From CAG-273 sp964618105 (lineage in GTDB: Bacteria > Bacillota > Clostridia > TANB77 > CAG-508): a DNA stretch of 11,123 nucleotides. Shown here in pieces: positions 5,459 to 11,123 of the stretch (the stretch's first letter is position 1; each line of letters starts with the position of its first letter). The DNA lies in assembly GCA_964618105.1 (NCBI GenBank), contig CAZUAJ010000030.1, positions 1-11,123 of the forward strand. Direction: 5' to 3'. The notes under the pieces were generated by a model. The model was not told the origin of the DNA. It did no database searches and saw only the letters and a list, made by a program, of their open reading frames with translations. A program made the translations under genes and the position numbers.

Positions 5459-5646
5459 AAATGTATAAAAACTCAAAAATGCAGTATATTTTAGGTAATG
5501 ATAAATCTAAAAAAGAAAAAAATAACATTTTATGTAGACAAAACCAGAAAAGTGTTGTATAATAAATAATGTGACTAGAAGTTAGTCTAAATATTACGTG
5601 TTATGAATAAACTAATTTAAGAAACAAATGTAGGGAGGAAATTAAA
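5459..5646 (+). other. Gene-free 188-bp leader before the SSB-like gene
   Basis: No ORF is supported. It holds the promoter at 5535-5563, a small 5-bp hairpin GACTA/TAGTC (~5574-5588) in the early leader and the strong ribosome site GGGAGG at 5633-5638. Confidence 0.5.
5535..5563 (+). promoter_or_regulatory. Promoter of the two-OB-fold SSB-like gene
   Basis: TAGACA (5535-5540), a 17-base spacer and a perfect TATAAT (5558-5563). This leaves a leader of about 75 bases before the TTG start. Confidence 0.7.
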
Positions 5647-6339
5647 TTGAATACAAATTATGAAGATAATAACCATTTAAGATTGGTAGGAAAGGTTGCA
5701 AGCGAAAAAAGATTTAGTCATGAAATTTATGGAGAAAAATTTTACATATTTGATTTAAGTGTACCACGTTTAAGTGGAAATGCAGACATCATTCCAGTAA
5801 CAATATCTGAAAGACTATTAACAGTTCAGGACATTACAATAGGAGCTAATTTACAAATTGATGGACAATTTAGATCATATAACAGCTATGATAGTGAAAA
5901 AAATAGATTAATATTAACTGTATTTGTAAAAGACATTCAATTTCTAGAAGAAAAAGAAGAAAGCGAAGAAACAAGAAACGAAGAAATATCAAATGAAGTT
6001 ACTTTAGATGGTTATATATGTAAAAAGCCAATTTACAGAAAAACACCATTTGGAAGAGAAATTTCAGATATTTTATTAGCTGTTAACAGAGCATATAACA
6101 AATCAGACTACATTCCATGTATTGCATGGGGAAGAAACGCTAGATTTTGTGAAAATATTGCAGTTGGAACAGAAGTAAAAATAATAGGCAGAGTTCAATC
6201 AAGAGAATATGAAAAAAAATACGAAGATGGAACTGTAGTAAAAAGGGTTGCCTATGAAGTATCAGTATCTAGCTTAGAAATAGCAAATAAAGAAGGTAAC
6301 GAAGAAGAAAATAAGGAAGAAAATAAAGAAGCTATATAA
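5647..6339 (+). CDS. Tandem OB-fold single-stranded-DNA-binding-like protein
   Basis: 230 aa read from TTG 5647; GGGAGG ends eight bases upstream and no in-frame ATG exists near it. There are two SSB-type OB folds. The first is at residues ~11-100 (RLVGKVASEKRF ... KFYIFDLSVPR ... LQIDGQFRSY ... FVKDIQFLE). The second is at ~118-213 (VTLDGYICKKPIYRKTPFGRE ... DILLAVNR ... DYIPCIAWGRNARF ... VKIIGRVQSREY), ending EVSVSSLEIA. The second is the canonical PriB/SSB pattern. An acidic linker (EEKEESEETRNEE) joins them. The Glu/Asn-rich tail lacks the DDDIPF-type tip by which ordinary SSB recruits partners, so this is probably an accessory paralogue rather than the main SSB. It is a single gene with its own promoter and terminator. 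Confidence 0.85.
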   Translation: MNTNYEDNNHLRLVGKVASEKRFSHEIYGEKFYIFDLSVPRLSGNADIIPVTISERLLTVQDITIGANLQIDGQFRSYNSYDSEKNRLILTVFVKDIQFLEEKEESEETRNEEISNEVTLDGYICKKPIYRKTPFGREISDILLAVNRAYNKSDYIPCIAWGRNARFCENIAVGTEVKIIGRVQSREYEKKYEDGTVVKRVAYEVSVSSLEIANKEGNEEENKEENKEAI

Positions 6340-6343
6340 CAAA

Positions 6344-6373
6344 AAAAGTGGTTTATAAAATTAAACCACTTTT
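6344..6373 (+). terminator. Bidirectional terminator after the SSB-like gene
   Basis: Perfect 12-bp stem AAAAGTGGTTTA (6344-6355) / TAAACCACTTTT (6362-6373), loop TAAAAT, flanked by A and T runs. It sits exactly between two convergent stop codons. Confidence 0.85.
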
Positions 6374-6562
6374 CTATTTTGTTTGCTTTTTTACAACATT
6401 ATCCTTCGTTTCTGGAATAATTACTTCTCTAGAGTCTTTTGACCTAGGCTTTTCAACTTCAATATGTTCATAAACAGGTGAAATATTTAGGCCGCCATCT
6501 CCTGGAACAACTTCTATTTTTTTTGGTTTATCAACATTTTCTAATTTTTCATTTTCTTCCAT
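6374..6562 (-). CDS. 62-aa polar protein of unknown function
   Basis: The start is the ATG at 6562, five bases after GAGGTGA; the GTG three codons earlier overlaps that ribosome site and is less likely. The product is hydrophilic, with no membrane helix and no cysteine. Lys/Glu-rich flanks surround the short ordered-looking core KKIEVVPGDGGLNISPVYEH, then IEVEKPRSKDSREVIIPETK. The Pro/Gly content suggests an extended or partner-binding peptide. A near-consensus promoter, good ribosome site and terminator argue that it is a real, well-expressed gene. I do not recognise a family with known function. Confidence 0.75.
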   Translation of the reverse strand: MEENEKLENVDKPKKIEVVPGDGGLNISPVYEHIEVEKPRSKDSREVIIPETKDNVVKKQTK

Positions 6563-6585
6563 AAAAATCACCTCAAACTACATTA

Positions 6586-6614
6586 ATATTAACATAATAA
6601 AATAACAATGTCAA
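6586..6614 (-). promoter_or_regulatory. Near-consensus promoter of the 62-aa protein
   Basis: On the minus strand: perfect TTGACA (6614-6609), 17 bases, TAATAT (6591-6586), with TG one base upstream of the -10. Confidence 0.8.
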
Positions 6615-6645
6615 ATAAAATAATGGAAAGCAAAACTAAGATAAT

Positions 6646-6665
6646 AAGAAATATTAATATTTCTT
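6646..6665. promoter_or_regulatory. 20-bp perfect palindrome at the scpB -35 (candidate operator)
   Basis: AAGAAATATTAATATTTCTT is self-complementary over all 20 bases. Its last two bases are the first two of the scpB -35, and it sits between two divergent promoters. It is well placed to be a repressor or global-regulator site; the regulator is unknown. Confidence 0.5.
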
Positions 6666-6692
6666 GACATAAAGCGGATTTCGTGTGATAAT
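6664..6692 (+). promoter_or_regulatory. Promoter of scpB-proS
   Basis: Perfect TTGACA (6664-6669), 17-base spacer, GATAAT (6687-6692), with an upstream TG (extended -10). The spacer contains GCGG and is unusually GC-rich for the region. Confidence 0.8.
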
Positions 6693-6719
6693 ATAAGAGT
6701 ACAAATTTAAAAGGAAAAT

Positions 6720-7394
6720 GTGAAAACAATGGAAATAAACAAATCAAAAGGAGTAATTGAATCAATACTTTTTTCAGCTGGAAGAGAAGTTAAAATAACT
6801 GAACTTATGTCAGCTTTAGAAGCAAGTTCAGAAGAAATAATTAAAATTGTAGAAAGTTTAAAAGAAGACTATAAAAATGAAAACAGAGGACTTCAAATTG
6901 TAAATGTTGGTGAAGCTTACCAATTATGTACAAAGCAAGAAAATTATGAATATTTATATACAATTTTTGATAAAAGAAATAAACCAAATTTATCACAAGC
7001 TGCACTTGAAACACTTGCAATTATTGCATACAACCCAAAAATTACAAGAGCAGAAATTGAAACCATTCGTGGAGTTAACTCAGATGGAACAATATATAAA
7101 TTATTAGATTATAATTTAATAGAAGAAACCGGTAAATTAGATGCTCCTGGGAAACCAGGAACTTATGGAGTTACATCAGAATTTTTAAGAGTATTTGGAT
7201 TTAGCAATTTAAATGAACTTCCAGACTTACCACGTTATAAACTAGACGAAAATCAACAAATAGTTATTGATGATATTATTGAAAAACAAGAGTCGGAAAA
7301 AAGTGAAAAAGAAATAAGTGAACAAAACGAAAACAATTTGGAAGAAAAAGTTGAGGCTCCAATACCCGAAAGGGAAAGAATAAGTGAACAATAA
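6720..7394 (+). CDS. scpB: Segregation and condensation protein B
   Basis: Kleisin-associated winged-helix subunit of the SMC-ScpA-ScpB complex that compacts and separates chromosomes. 224 aa. The first winged helix is at ~8-80 (KGVIESILFSAGREVKITEL ... GLQIVNVGEAYQLCTK). The second is at ~90-165, with the diagnostic LSQAALETLAIIAYNPKITR, then AEIETIRGVNSDG and the turn GKPGTYGVTSEFLRVFGF. An acidic Glu/Lys-rich tail of ~45 residues ends it. The start is uncertain: GTG 6720 is four bases after AAGGA (rather close), ATG 6729 is thirteen after it (rather far); ATG 6719 is followed at once by TGA. scpA, which usually precedes scpB, is not next to it. proS follows after 60 bases without a terminator, so the two probably share a transcript. 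Confidence 0.93.
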   Translation: MKTMEINKSKGVIESILFSAGREVKITELMSALEASSEEIIKIVESLKEDYKNENRGLQIVNVGEAYQLCTKQENYEYLYTIFDKRNKPNLSQAALETLAIIAYNPKITRAEIETIRGVNSDGTIYKLLDYNLIEETGKLDAPGKPGTYGVTSEFLRVFGFSNLNELPDLPRYKLDENQQIVIDDIIEKQESEKSEKEISEQNENNLEEKVEAPIPERERISEQ

Positions 7395-7454
7395 AATGAA
7401 AAATACAATAAAAATATATACAAATATAACAAATATATTAGAAAGGAATTAAAA

Positions 7455-9143
7455 ATGAAATTAAGTGAAAACTTTTTTTATACTTTAAGAGAAGATTTAA
7501 AAGACGAAGAATCAGTTAGCGGAAATTTGCTTGTTAAGAGCGGAATGTTTAAGAAGGTAGGAAATGGCATATACATGAAATTGCCATTAGGAAAAAAAGT
7601 TGCTCAAAATGTAGAAAAAATTGTTAGAGAATGTATGAACGAATCAGGAGCAAAAGAAGTTACAATGCCAATGCTATTACCTGTTGAATTATTTGAAAAA
7701 TCAGGTAGATATGAAGCATTTGGACCATCAATATTTAAATTAAATGATAGATATTCTAGGCCTTATGTATTAGGACCAACACACGAAGAATTTTTTGCAT
7801 TAGCAGCATCAATGAAGTCACATTCATATAAGGATTTACCATATACTTTATATCAAATTGGAAACAAATACAGAGATGAAATTAGACCAAGATTAGGACT
7901 AATTAGAACAAGAGAATTTACAATGAAAGATGCATATAGTTTTGACACAAGCCTAGAAGAACTAGACAAATCATATAAAAAACAATTTAATGCATACCAT
8001 AAAATTTGTCAAAGATTGGGATTAAATTATGTTGTAGTTAAAGCAGACACAGGAGTTATGGGTGGACTTCTTTCAGAAGAATTTCAAGCAGTTACAGATG
8101 TTGGTGAAGACATACTTGTATTATGTGACAACTGTGATTATGCTTCAAACATTGAAGTAACACCATATATTTGTGGAGAAGCCGAAACAGAAGCAGAAAA
8201 AGCTATAGAATTAGTAGAAACAGCAGAATGTCATACTATTGATGCAGTATGTGACTTACTAAAATTAGACATTAAAAAAACAGTGAAAGCATTGCTTATG
8301 AATGTAGATGGTAAGTTAGTAGCATTTTTTGTAAGAGGCGACAGAGAACTAAATGAAGTAAAAGCATTAAAGCTATTAAAAGGAATGGAAATAGGTTTTG
8401 CAGATGACGAATTGATTGCAACATCAAATGCGGTACCAGGTTGTACAGGACCAGTAGGATTAGATGCGAAAATAGTTATAGATAATGAAGTTCTAAAAAT
8501 GAAAAACTTCTGTTGTGGAGCCAATAAAGAAGGATATCATTATGTAAACGCAAATGTTAAAGACTTTAAATATGATGCAGTTGGTGACATAGTAAATGTA
8601 AAAGCAGGCGACAAATGTCCAAATTGTAGCAATGGTCATTTAGTATTTAAAAAAGGAATAGAAGTAGGAAACACATTTAAATTAGGTACCAAATATGCCG
8701 TGGCTTTAGGTTTAAATTATTTAGATGAAAACAATGAATTAAAACCAGTAGTAATGGGAAGCTATGGAATTGGTATTGAAAGAATGATAGCAGCAGTAGT
8801 TGAACAAAATAATGACGAAAAAGGAATAATTTGGCCAATGAGTATTGCACCTTACAAAGTAGCAATAGTTTTAATAGATCCTAAAAATGAAGAACAAGTC
8901 AAAGCTGCGAATAATTTATATAATAATTTAAACTCAATAGGAATAGAAACTATATTAGACGACAGAAATGAAAGACCAGGAGTTAAATTTAATGATATGG
9001 ACTTAATAGGAATTCCACTTAGAATTACAGTTGGTAAAAAAATAGCCGAAAATAAAGTTGAATTAAAACACAGAAGAGAAAGCGAAAGCATAGATGTTGA
9101 TATTGAAAAAATTATTAACCAAATTAAAGAAGAAGTAAATTAA
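7455..9143 (+). CDS. proS: Prolyl-tRNA synthetase, bacterial type with editing domain
   Basis: Charges tRNA-Pro with proline in the cytoplasm. 562 aa, normal for the bacterial (ProS type 1) form. The class II core is split: motif 1 region SGRYEAFGPSIFKL, GPTHEEFFA (~107-115), motif 2 YRDEIRPRLGLIRTREFTMK (~139-158) and motif 3 GSYGIGIERMIAAV (~435-448). Between motifs 2 and 3 lies the ~180-residue INS (YbaK-like) domain that hydrolyses Ala-tRNA-Pro. It has its conserved lysine in KKTVKALL (~278) and GCTGPVGL (~329-336), so editing looks intact. CDNC (224-227) and CPNC (388-391) could pair as a metal site, which is inference. The anticodon-binding domain starts at IAPYKVAIVLI. AGAAAGGA precedes the ATG. 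No T-box leader is visible in the 60-base gap to scpB. Confidence 0.97.
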   Translation: MKLSENFFYTLREDLKDEESVSGNLLVKSGMFKKVGNGIYMKLPLGKKVAQNVEKIVRECMNESGAKEVTMPMLLPVELFEKSGRYEAFGPSIFKLNDRYSRPYVLGPTHEEFFALAASMKSHSYKDLPYTLYQIGNKYRDEIRPRLGLIRTREFTMKDAYSFDTSLEELDKSYKKQFNAYHKICQRLGLNYVVVKADTGVMGGLLSEEFQAVTDVGEDILVLCDNCDYASNIEVTPYICGEAETEAEKAIELVETAECHTIDAVCDLLKLDIKKTVKALLMNVDGKLVAFFVRGDRELNEVKALKLLKGMEIGFADDELIATSNAVPGCTGPVGLDAKIVIDNEVLKMKNFCCGANKEGYHYVNANVKDFKYDAVGDIVNVKAGDKCPNCSNGHLVFKKGIEVGNTFKLGTKYAVALGLNYLDENNELKPVVMGSYGIGIERMIAAVVEQNNDEKGIIWPMSIAPYKVAIVLIDPKNEEQVKAANNLYNNLNSIGIETILDDRNERPGVKFNDMDLIGIPLRITVGKKIAENKVELKHRRESESIDVDIEKIINQIKEEVN

Positions 9144-9163
9144 TTATAAATATAAATGTTTAC

Positions 9164-9213
9164 TTTTTATAAGGGTTATAAAAAACAGCAATATAATTAT
9201 ATTGCTGTTTTTT
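9164..9213 (+). terminator. Terminator region after proS with two overlapping hairpins
   Basis: The main terminator, 9180-9213, is a perfect 34-base palindrome (CAGCAATATAATTATATTGCTG core) with A6 and T6 ends, so it can work in both directions. A weaker hairpin TTTTTATAA-GGG-TTATAAAAA (9164-9184) overlaps its left arm by five bases, so the two cannot form fully together. Confidence 0.85.
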
Positions 9214-9246
9214 AATTTTAAAATTTGTCAATCATTAACTTACTGC

Positions 9247-9777
9247 TTAAGTATTTAAGGAATTTAAAATTTCAGGATAAATTCTATAAGCGTTTTCTTT
9301 CCAATTATTCACAATTTTTTTTGCTTCTTCACGAGAACCAGCAAAAACACTAATTTCAAAAATGCAAGTATTGTTTTCATTTATTTTACAAGTAACAGTA
9401 TATTCAGATTCACTTTTGGGAGTATATTCTGCAGTTATTGATTCTTGTTGAGCACTTTCTTTTAGCTCATTAGAAAAAGAAGTATCTACTTTAAGTTTAA
9501 TTATTCCAGGTATAATATCATTAGTAAGCTCTAAAGTAGTTTTCCCAAGTTCAGTTATTTGATATACATTTTTATTTTCTTTTCTAAAACAAGCAATATA
9601 ATGTTTTTCTATTAAATCAAGTAAAAATTGTTGAAAGTAGAAATAATTCATATCCATAACTGCAAGAACTAAACGCAATAATTCATCATTAGTAACTGGC
9701 TTTTCTACTTTATTTAAAATATATAAAATTAAAACCTTATTTTCTGCTAAAATTTCTCCATCTTGTGTTAATTTCAA
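9247..9777 (-). CDS. DUF4364-like winged-helix protein
   Basis: 176 aa from TTG 9777, nine bases after AGGAG. An in-frame TTG at 9786 touches the ribosome site and no ATG occurs early in the frame, so a TTG start seems forced. Residues ~9-90 (LAENKVLILYILNKVEKPVTNDEL ... NYFYFQQFLLDLIEKHYIACF ... VYQITELGKTTLEL) have the winged-helix pattern and spacing I associate with DUF4364, a Clostridia family of unknown function. The C-terminal half (~115-176) is a beta-rich domain (YTVTCKINENNTCIFEISVF) ending in a helix. The helix-turn-wing half suggests a transcriptional role, but no target is known. Convergent with proS; divergent from the J-domain gene. Confidence 0.85.
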   Translation of the reverse strand: MKLTQDGEILAENKVLILYILNKVEKPVTNDELLRLVLAVMDMNYFYFQQFLLDLIEKHYIACFRKENKNVYQITELGKTTLELTNDIIPGIIKLKVDTSFSNELKESAQQESITAEYTPKSESEYTVTCKINENNTCIFEISVFAGSREEAKKIVNNWKENAYRIYPEILNSLNT

Positions 9778-9810
9778 TTGTTTCAACTCCTACTACCATA
9801 TAATATTCAA

Positions 9811-9819
9811 ATTATATCA
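9811..9819 (-). promoter_or_regulatory. Extended -10 of the DUF4364-like gene
   Basis: Minus strand TGATATAAT, a perfect extended -10, about 35 bases before TTG 9777. No good -35 lies at 17 bases; TTGTGG occurs at 19 bases. Confidence 0.5.
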
Positions 9820-9865
9820 TATATATAAAAAAAATACCACAAAACACAAAATAAAAATAAAAAAC

Positions 9866-9894
9866 TTTACAAACTGTTAAATATGCCGTAAAAT
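9866..9894 (+). promoter_or_regulatory. Promoter of the J-domain gene
   Basis: TTTACA (9866-9871), 17 bases, TAAAAT (9889-9894), 22 bases before the ATG at 9917. The ribosome site is AAGGGGG. Confidence 0.65.
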
Positions 9895-9916
9895 TATATT
9901 ATATGAAGGGGGAAAA

Positions 9917-10597
9917 ATGAAAACTCTATATGAAATATTAGAAGTAAGTGAAACAGCCTCAAAAGAAATAATAGAAAAAGCATATAAAGTATTAGCAAAA
10001 AAATATCATCCAGATTTACAACAACAATTAGATAAAAGTAAAGCAGAAGAGATGATGAAGATGTTAAATGAAGCTTATGATATTTTGAGTGATGAAACAA
10101 AAAGAAAAAAGTATGATGAAGAACTTGCAACAAAAAGAAACAAAGAAAGTGTAAATTCATATAATCAATCAAATAAAAAACAAGAAAGTAATGTAAACTA
10201 TTCAAAAAATCCAAGCAATAATTACACAAATTCGAGCAATCCAAAAGAGTATACGAATGAACATATTGCTAAAGAATATGAAAAAAAGCAAGAACAAATG
10301 CAAAAAAACACACAGCAACAATATGAAGCACAATATCAAAAAGCTTATGAAAATTATTTGAGAAGTTTAGGCTATAAAATAAAATATAAATGGACATGGA
10401 AAAGAATAAAAGAATTACTAAAAACAATTGGAATAATTATTATAATTAGTATAATAATATGGACATTTCCGCCAACACATAAAATGCTTGTAGAGTTTTA
10501 TGAATCAAATGAAATAGTAAAAGCAATTATAAATGTTATAGGTGGAATTTTAACGGGAATTTGGAATGCAATTTGTTCAATTTTGGTTAGTTTTTAA
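9917..10597 (+). CDS. Membrane-anchored J-domain (DnaJ-like) co-chaperone
   Basis: 226 aa. The N-terminal J domain (~1-68) is complete: YEILEVSETASKEIIEKAY, the HPD triad at 31-33 that stimulates DnaK's ATPase, and MLNEAYDILSDETKRKKYDE. A polar Asn/Gln/Ser/Lys linker (~70-150) follows. The C-terminus has two hydrophobic segments, ~170-184 (IGIIIIISIIIWTF) and ~201-226 (VKAIINVIGGILTGIWNAIC). There is no Gly/Phe or zinc-finger region, so this is a class III J protein and not housekeeping DnaJ; it probably brings DnaK to the inner face of the membrane. The client is unknown. A strong AAGGGGG site and its own promoter precede it. The gene stops one base before the IS30 remnant begins. Confidence 0.9.
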   Translation: MKTLYEILEVSETASKEIIEKAYKVLAKKYHPDLQQQLDKSKAEEMMKMLNEAYDILSDETKRKKYDEELATKRNKESVNSYNQSNKKQESNVNYSKNPSNNYTNSSNPKEYTNEHIAKEYEKKQEQMQKNTQQQYEAQYQKAYENYLRSLGYKIKYKWTWKRIKELLKTIGIIIIISIIIWTFPPTHKMLVEFYESNEIVKAIINVIGGILTGIWNAICSILVSF

Positions 10598-10632
10598 ACT
10601 TAATTCCACTTAAAGAAAAAATTAGTAGTAAC

Positions 10633-10664
10633 AAAGAAAGTTCCTAAAATTAGGTACTTTCTTT
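10633..10664 (+). terminator. Hairpin terminator after the J-domain gene, inside the IS remnant
   Basis: Stem AAAGAAAGT/ACTTTCTTT plus inner CCTA/TAGG with one T-T mismatch and loop AAAT, followed by a T-rich run. It overlaps the stop codon of the minus-strand transposase remnant, so it may serve both strands. Confidence 0.65.
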
Positions 10665-10958
10665 TGATTTTTTCTTTAAAAATAATAAAATAGGGAAAGT
10701 TTTTTCAAATAATTCATTGCCTAATTCATATTCAAGCATATTGAATACTCTTAAAACTTCTTTTTGAGTTTTCTCATATAGCAAAAATGCTAACATTAAC
10801 CTAGAATTTCTAAATAAGAATGTAAGCAAAACTCTACCACCTTTAACACCTTCTACAGTATCCATCTCAATAAATGGTGAAATAAGTCTATCTAAATTAG
10901 CTAATTCCTGTTCTATATAATTTCTTTCGTCTAATGTTAAATGCAAATTTTCACTCAT
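10650..10958 (-). pseudogene. IS30-family transposase, internally deleted and C-terminally truncated
   Basis: The reading frame runs 102 aa from the ATG at 10958 (GGAGA seven bases upstream; an earlier GTG lies inside the IS end). Residues 5-20 (LHLTLDERNYIEQELA) match the start of the IS30 helix-turn-helix. The rest of the DNA-binding region is missing, and from ~22 the frame jumps to the catalytic core: FIEMDTVEGVKGGRVLLTFL with the first DDE aspartate (Asp33), then NSRLMLAFLL and LGNELFEKTFPI. IS30 proteins continue here with ILTDNGSEF, carrying the second aspartate. This one instead ends in LLFLKKKSKEST and a stop. Both deletions remove essential parts, so transposition activity is not expected. 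The family call rests on remembered IS30 motifs. Confidence 0.8.
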
Positions 10959-10969
10959 AAGATATCTCC

Positions 10970-11028
10970 GAAACTTTCCAAACACAGTATCCTACTAATA
11001 TTTTAACATTTTTTTGTCCAAAATTAAG
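10970..11028 (-). repeat. 59-bp IS30-type element end with transposase promoter (copy 2)
   Basis: Identical over 59 bases to 322-380. Read on the minus strand it starts CTTAATTTTGGACAAAAAAA and carries an extended -10-like TGTTAAAAT. It leads into the ribosome site and ATG of the transposase remnant, so it is the 5' end of the element with its promoter. Confidence 0.75.
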
Positions 11029-11123
11029 GAATCAATAAAAAATATGCCATAATTGTTGACATATTTACAACCTAAGTTTAGCAGTAAATAAATGGAAAAA
11101 CGCACTTAAACCAGTTGATATAA
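11029..11123. other. Right edge beyond the IS boundary
   Basis: No gene is visible. It has an imperfect inverted repeat AATATGCCA...TTGACATATT (11041-11066) with a TTGACA inside, which may belong to the control region of a gene beyond the window. Confidence 0.3.

Larger units (their letters stand above)
10599..11028 (-). mobile_element. Collapsed IS30-family insertion sequence (~430 bp)
   Basis: The outer right boundary is fixed by the 59-bp repeat shared with 322-380. The left boundary is proposed at 10599 because CTTAATT there repeats the first seven bases of the element's other end read inward, followed by an A-rich stretch as in that end; the IR match is short and otherwise imperfect. 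The interior holds a transposase remnant only 102 aa long, where IS30 family transposases are ~300-400 aa, so more than half of the element is missing. No target-site duplication is evident. It abuts the J-domain stop codon without damaging it. Confidence 0.6.

Noticed and set aside
7395..7454. T-box or other leader controlling proS
   Set aside because: The gap is only 60 bases, A/T-rich, without the T-box sequence or a terminator hairpin.
8231..8524. Minus-strand ORFs inside proS (also 8677-8865 and 8852-9091)
   Set aside because: Antisense shadows of the well-supported prolyl-tRNA synthetase gene.
322..11028. The whole interval as a 10.7-kb mobile element bounded by 59-bp direct repeats
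   Set aside because: The repeats are IS ends in the same orientation, and the interval holds housekeeping genes (murI, scpB, proS) with no integrase or transfer genes.
1..11123. CRISPR array or tRNA/rRNA genes
   Set aside because: No regularly spaced repeats and no cloverleaf or rRNA-like sequence were seen on either strand.

Overview
The window is about 11.1 kb of very AT-rich DNA with strong Shine-Dalgarno sites, sigma-A-like promoters, frequent GTG/TTG starts and many palindromic terminators. The gene set (NifS-type cysteine desulfurase, MurI, ScpB, bacterial-type ProS, a DUF4364-like protein, a two-OB-fold SSB-like protein, split half-size TauE/SafE proteins) points to a low-GC Gram-positive of the class Clostridia, probably an uncultured gut-type lineage. 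This placement is inference from gene content; no rRNA is present.

Layout. (1) 1-466: the 3' end of a surface-type protein whose last 75 codons look like a diversified, C-type-lectin-like variable domain. It is GC-rich and strikingly poor in A. A 240-bp non-coding stretch follows and carries a solo 59-bp insertion-sequence end. (2) 467-2031: a strong promoter, a small membrane protein and a NifS/IscS cysteine desulfurase, closed by a perfect 13-bp-stem terminator. (3) 2075-3783: an XRE-type repressor facing a rightward cluster of a 70-aa protein, two half-size TSUP (TauE/SafE) permeases and a 46-aa membrane peptide. (4) 3805-5183: a 144-aa Cys-rich carboxypeptidase-regulatory-like protein divergent from glutamate racemase murI, with a perfect Spo0A-box heptamer in the shared control region. 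(5) 5294-6373: a 54-aa membrane peptide and a tandem OB-fold SSB-like protein read from a TTG start. (6) 6374-9213: a 62-aa conserved-looking polar protein divergent from scpB-proS, with two good promoters and a 20-bp perfect palindrome at the scpB -35. (7) 9247-10597: a DUF4364-like winged-helix protein divergent from a membrane-anchored J-domain protein. (8) 10599-11028: a collapsed IS30-family element whose transposase has lost its middle and its C-terminus. Its outer end is the same 59-bp sequence seen at 322-380.

Most of the window is ordinary housekeeping chromosome: Fe-S and sulfur supply, cell-wall D-glutamate, chromosome segregation, translation and chaperone work. The accessory signals sit at the two edges: the diversified protein tail beside an IS scar on the left, and the deleted IS30 on the right. 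The most interesting element is the probable diversity-generating-retroelement-type variable region at the extreme left; its template repeat and reverse transcriptase would have to lie outside the window.
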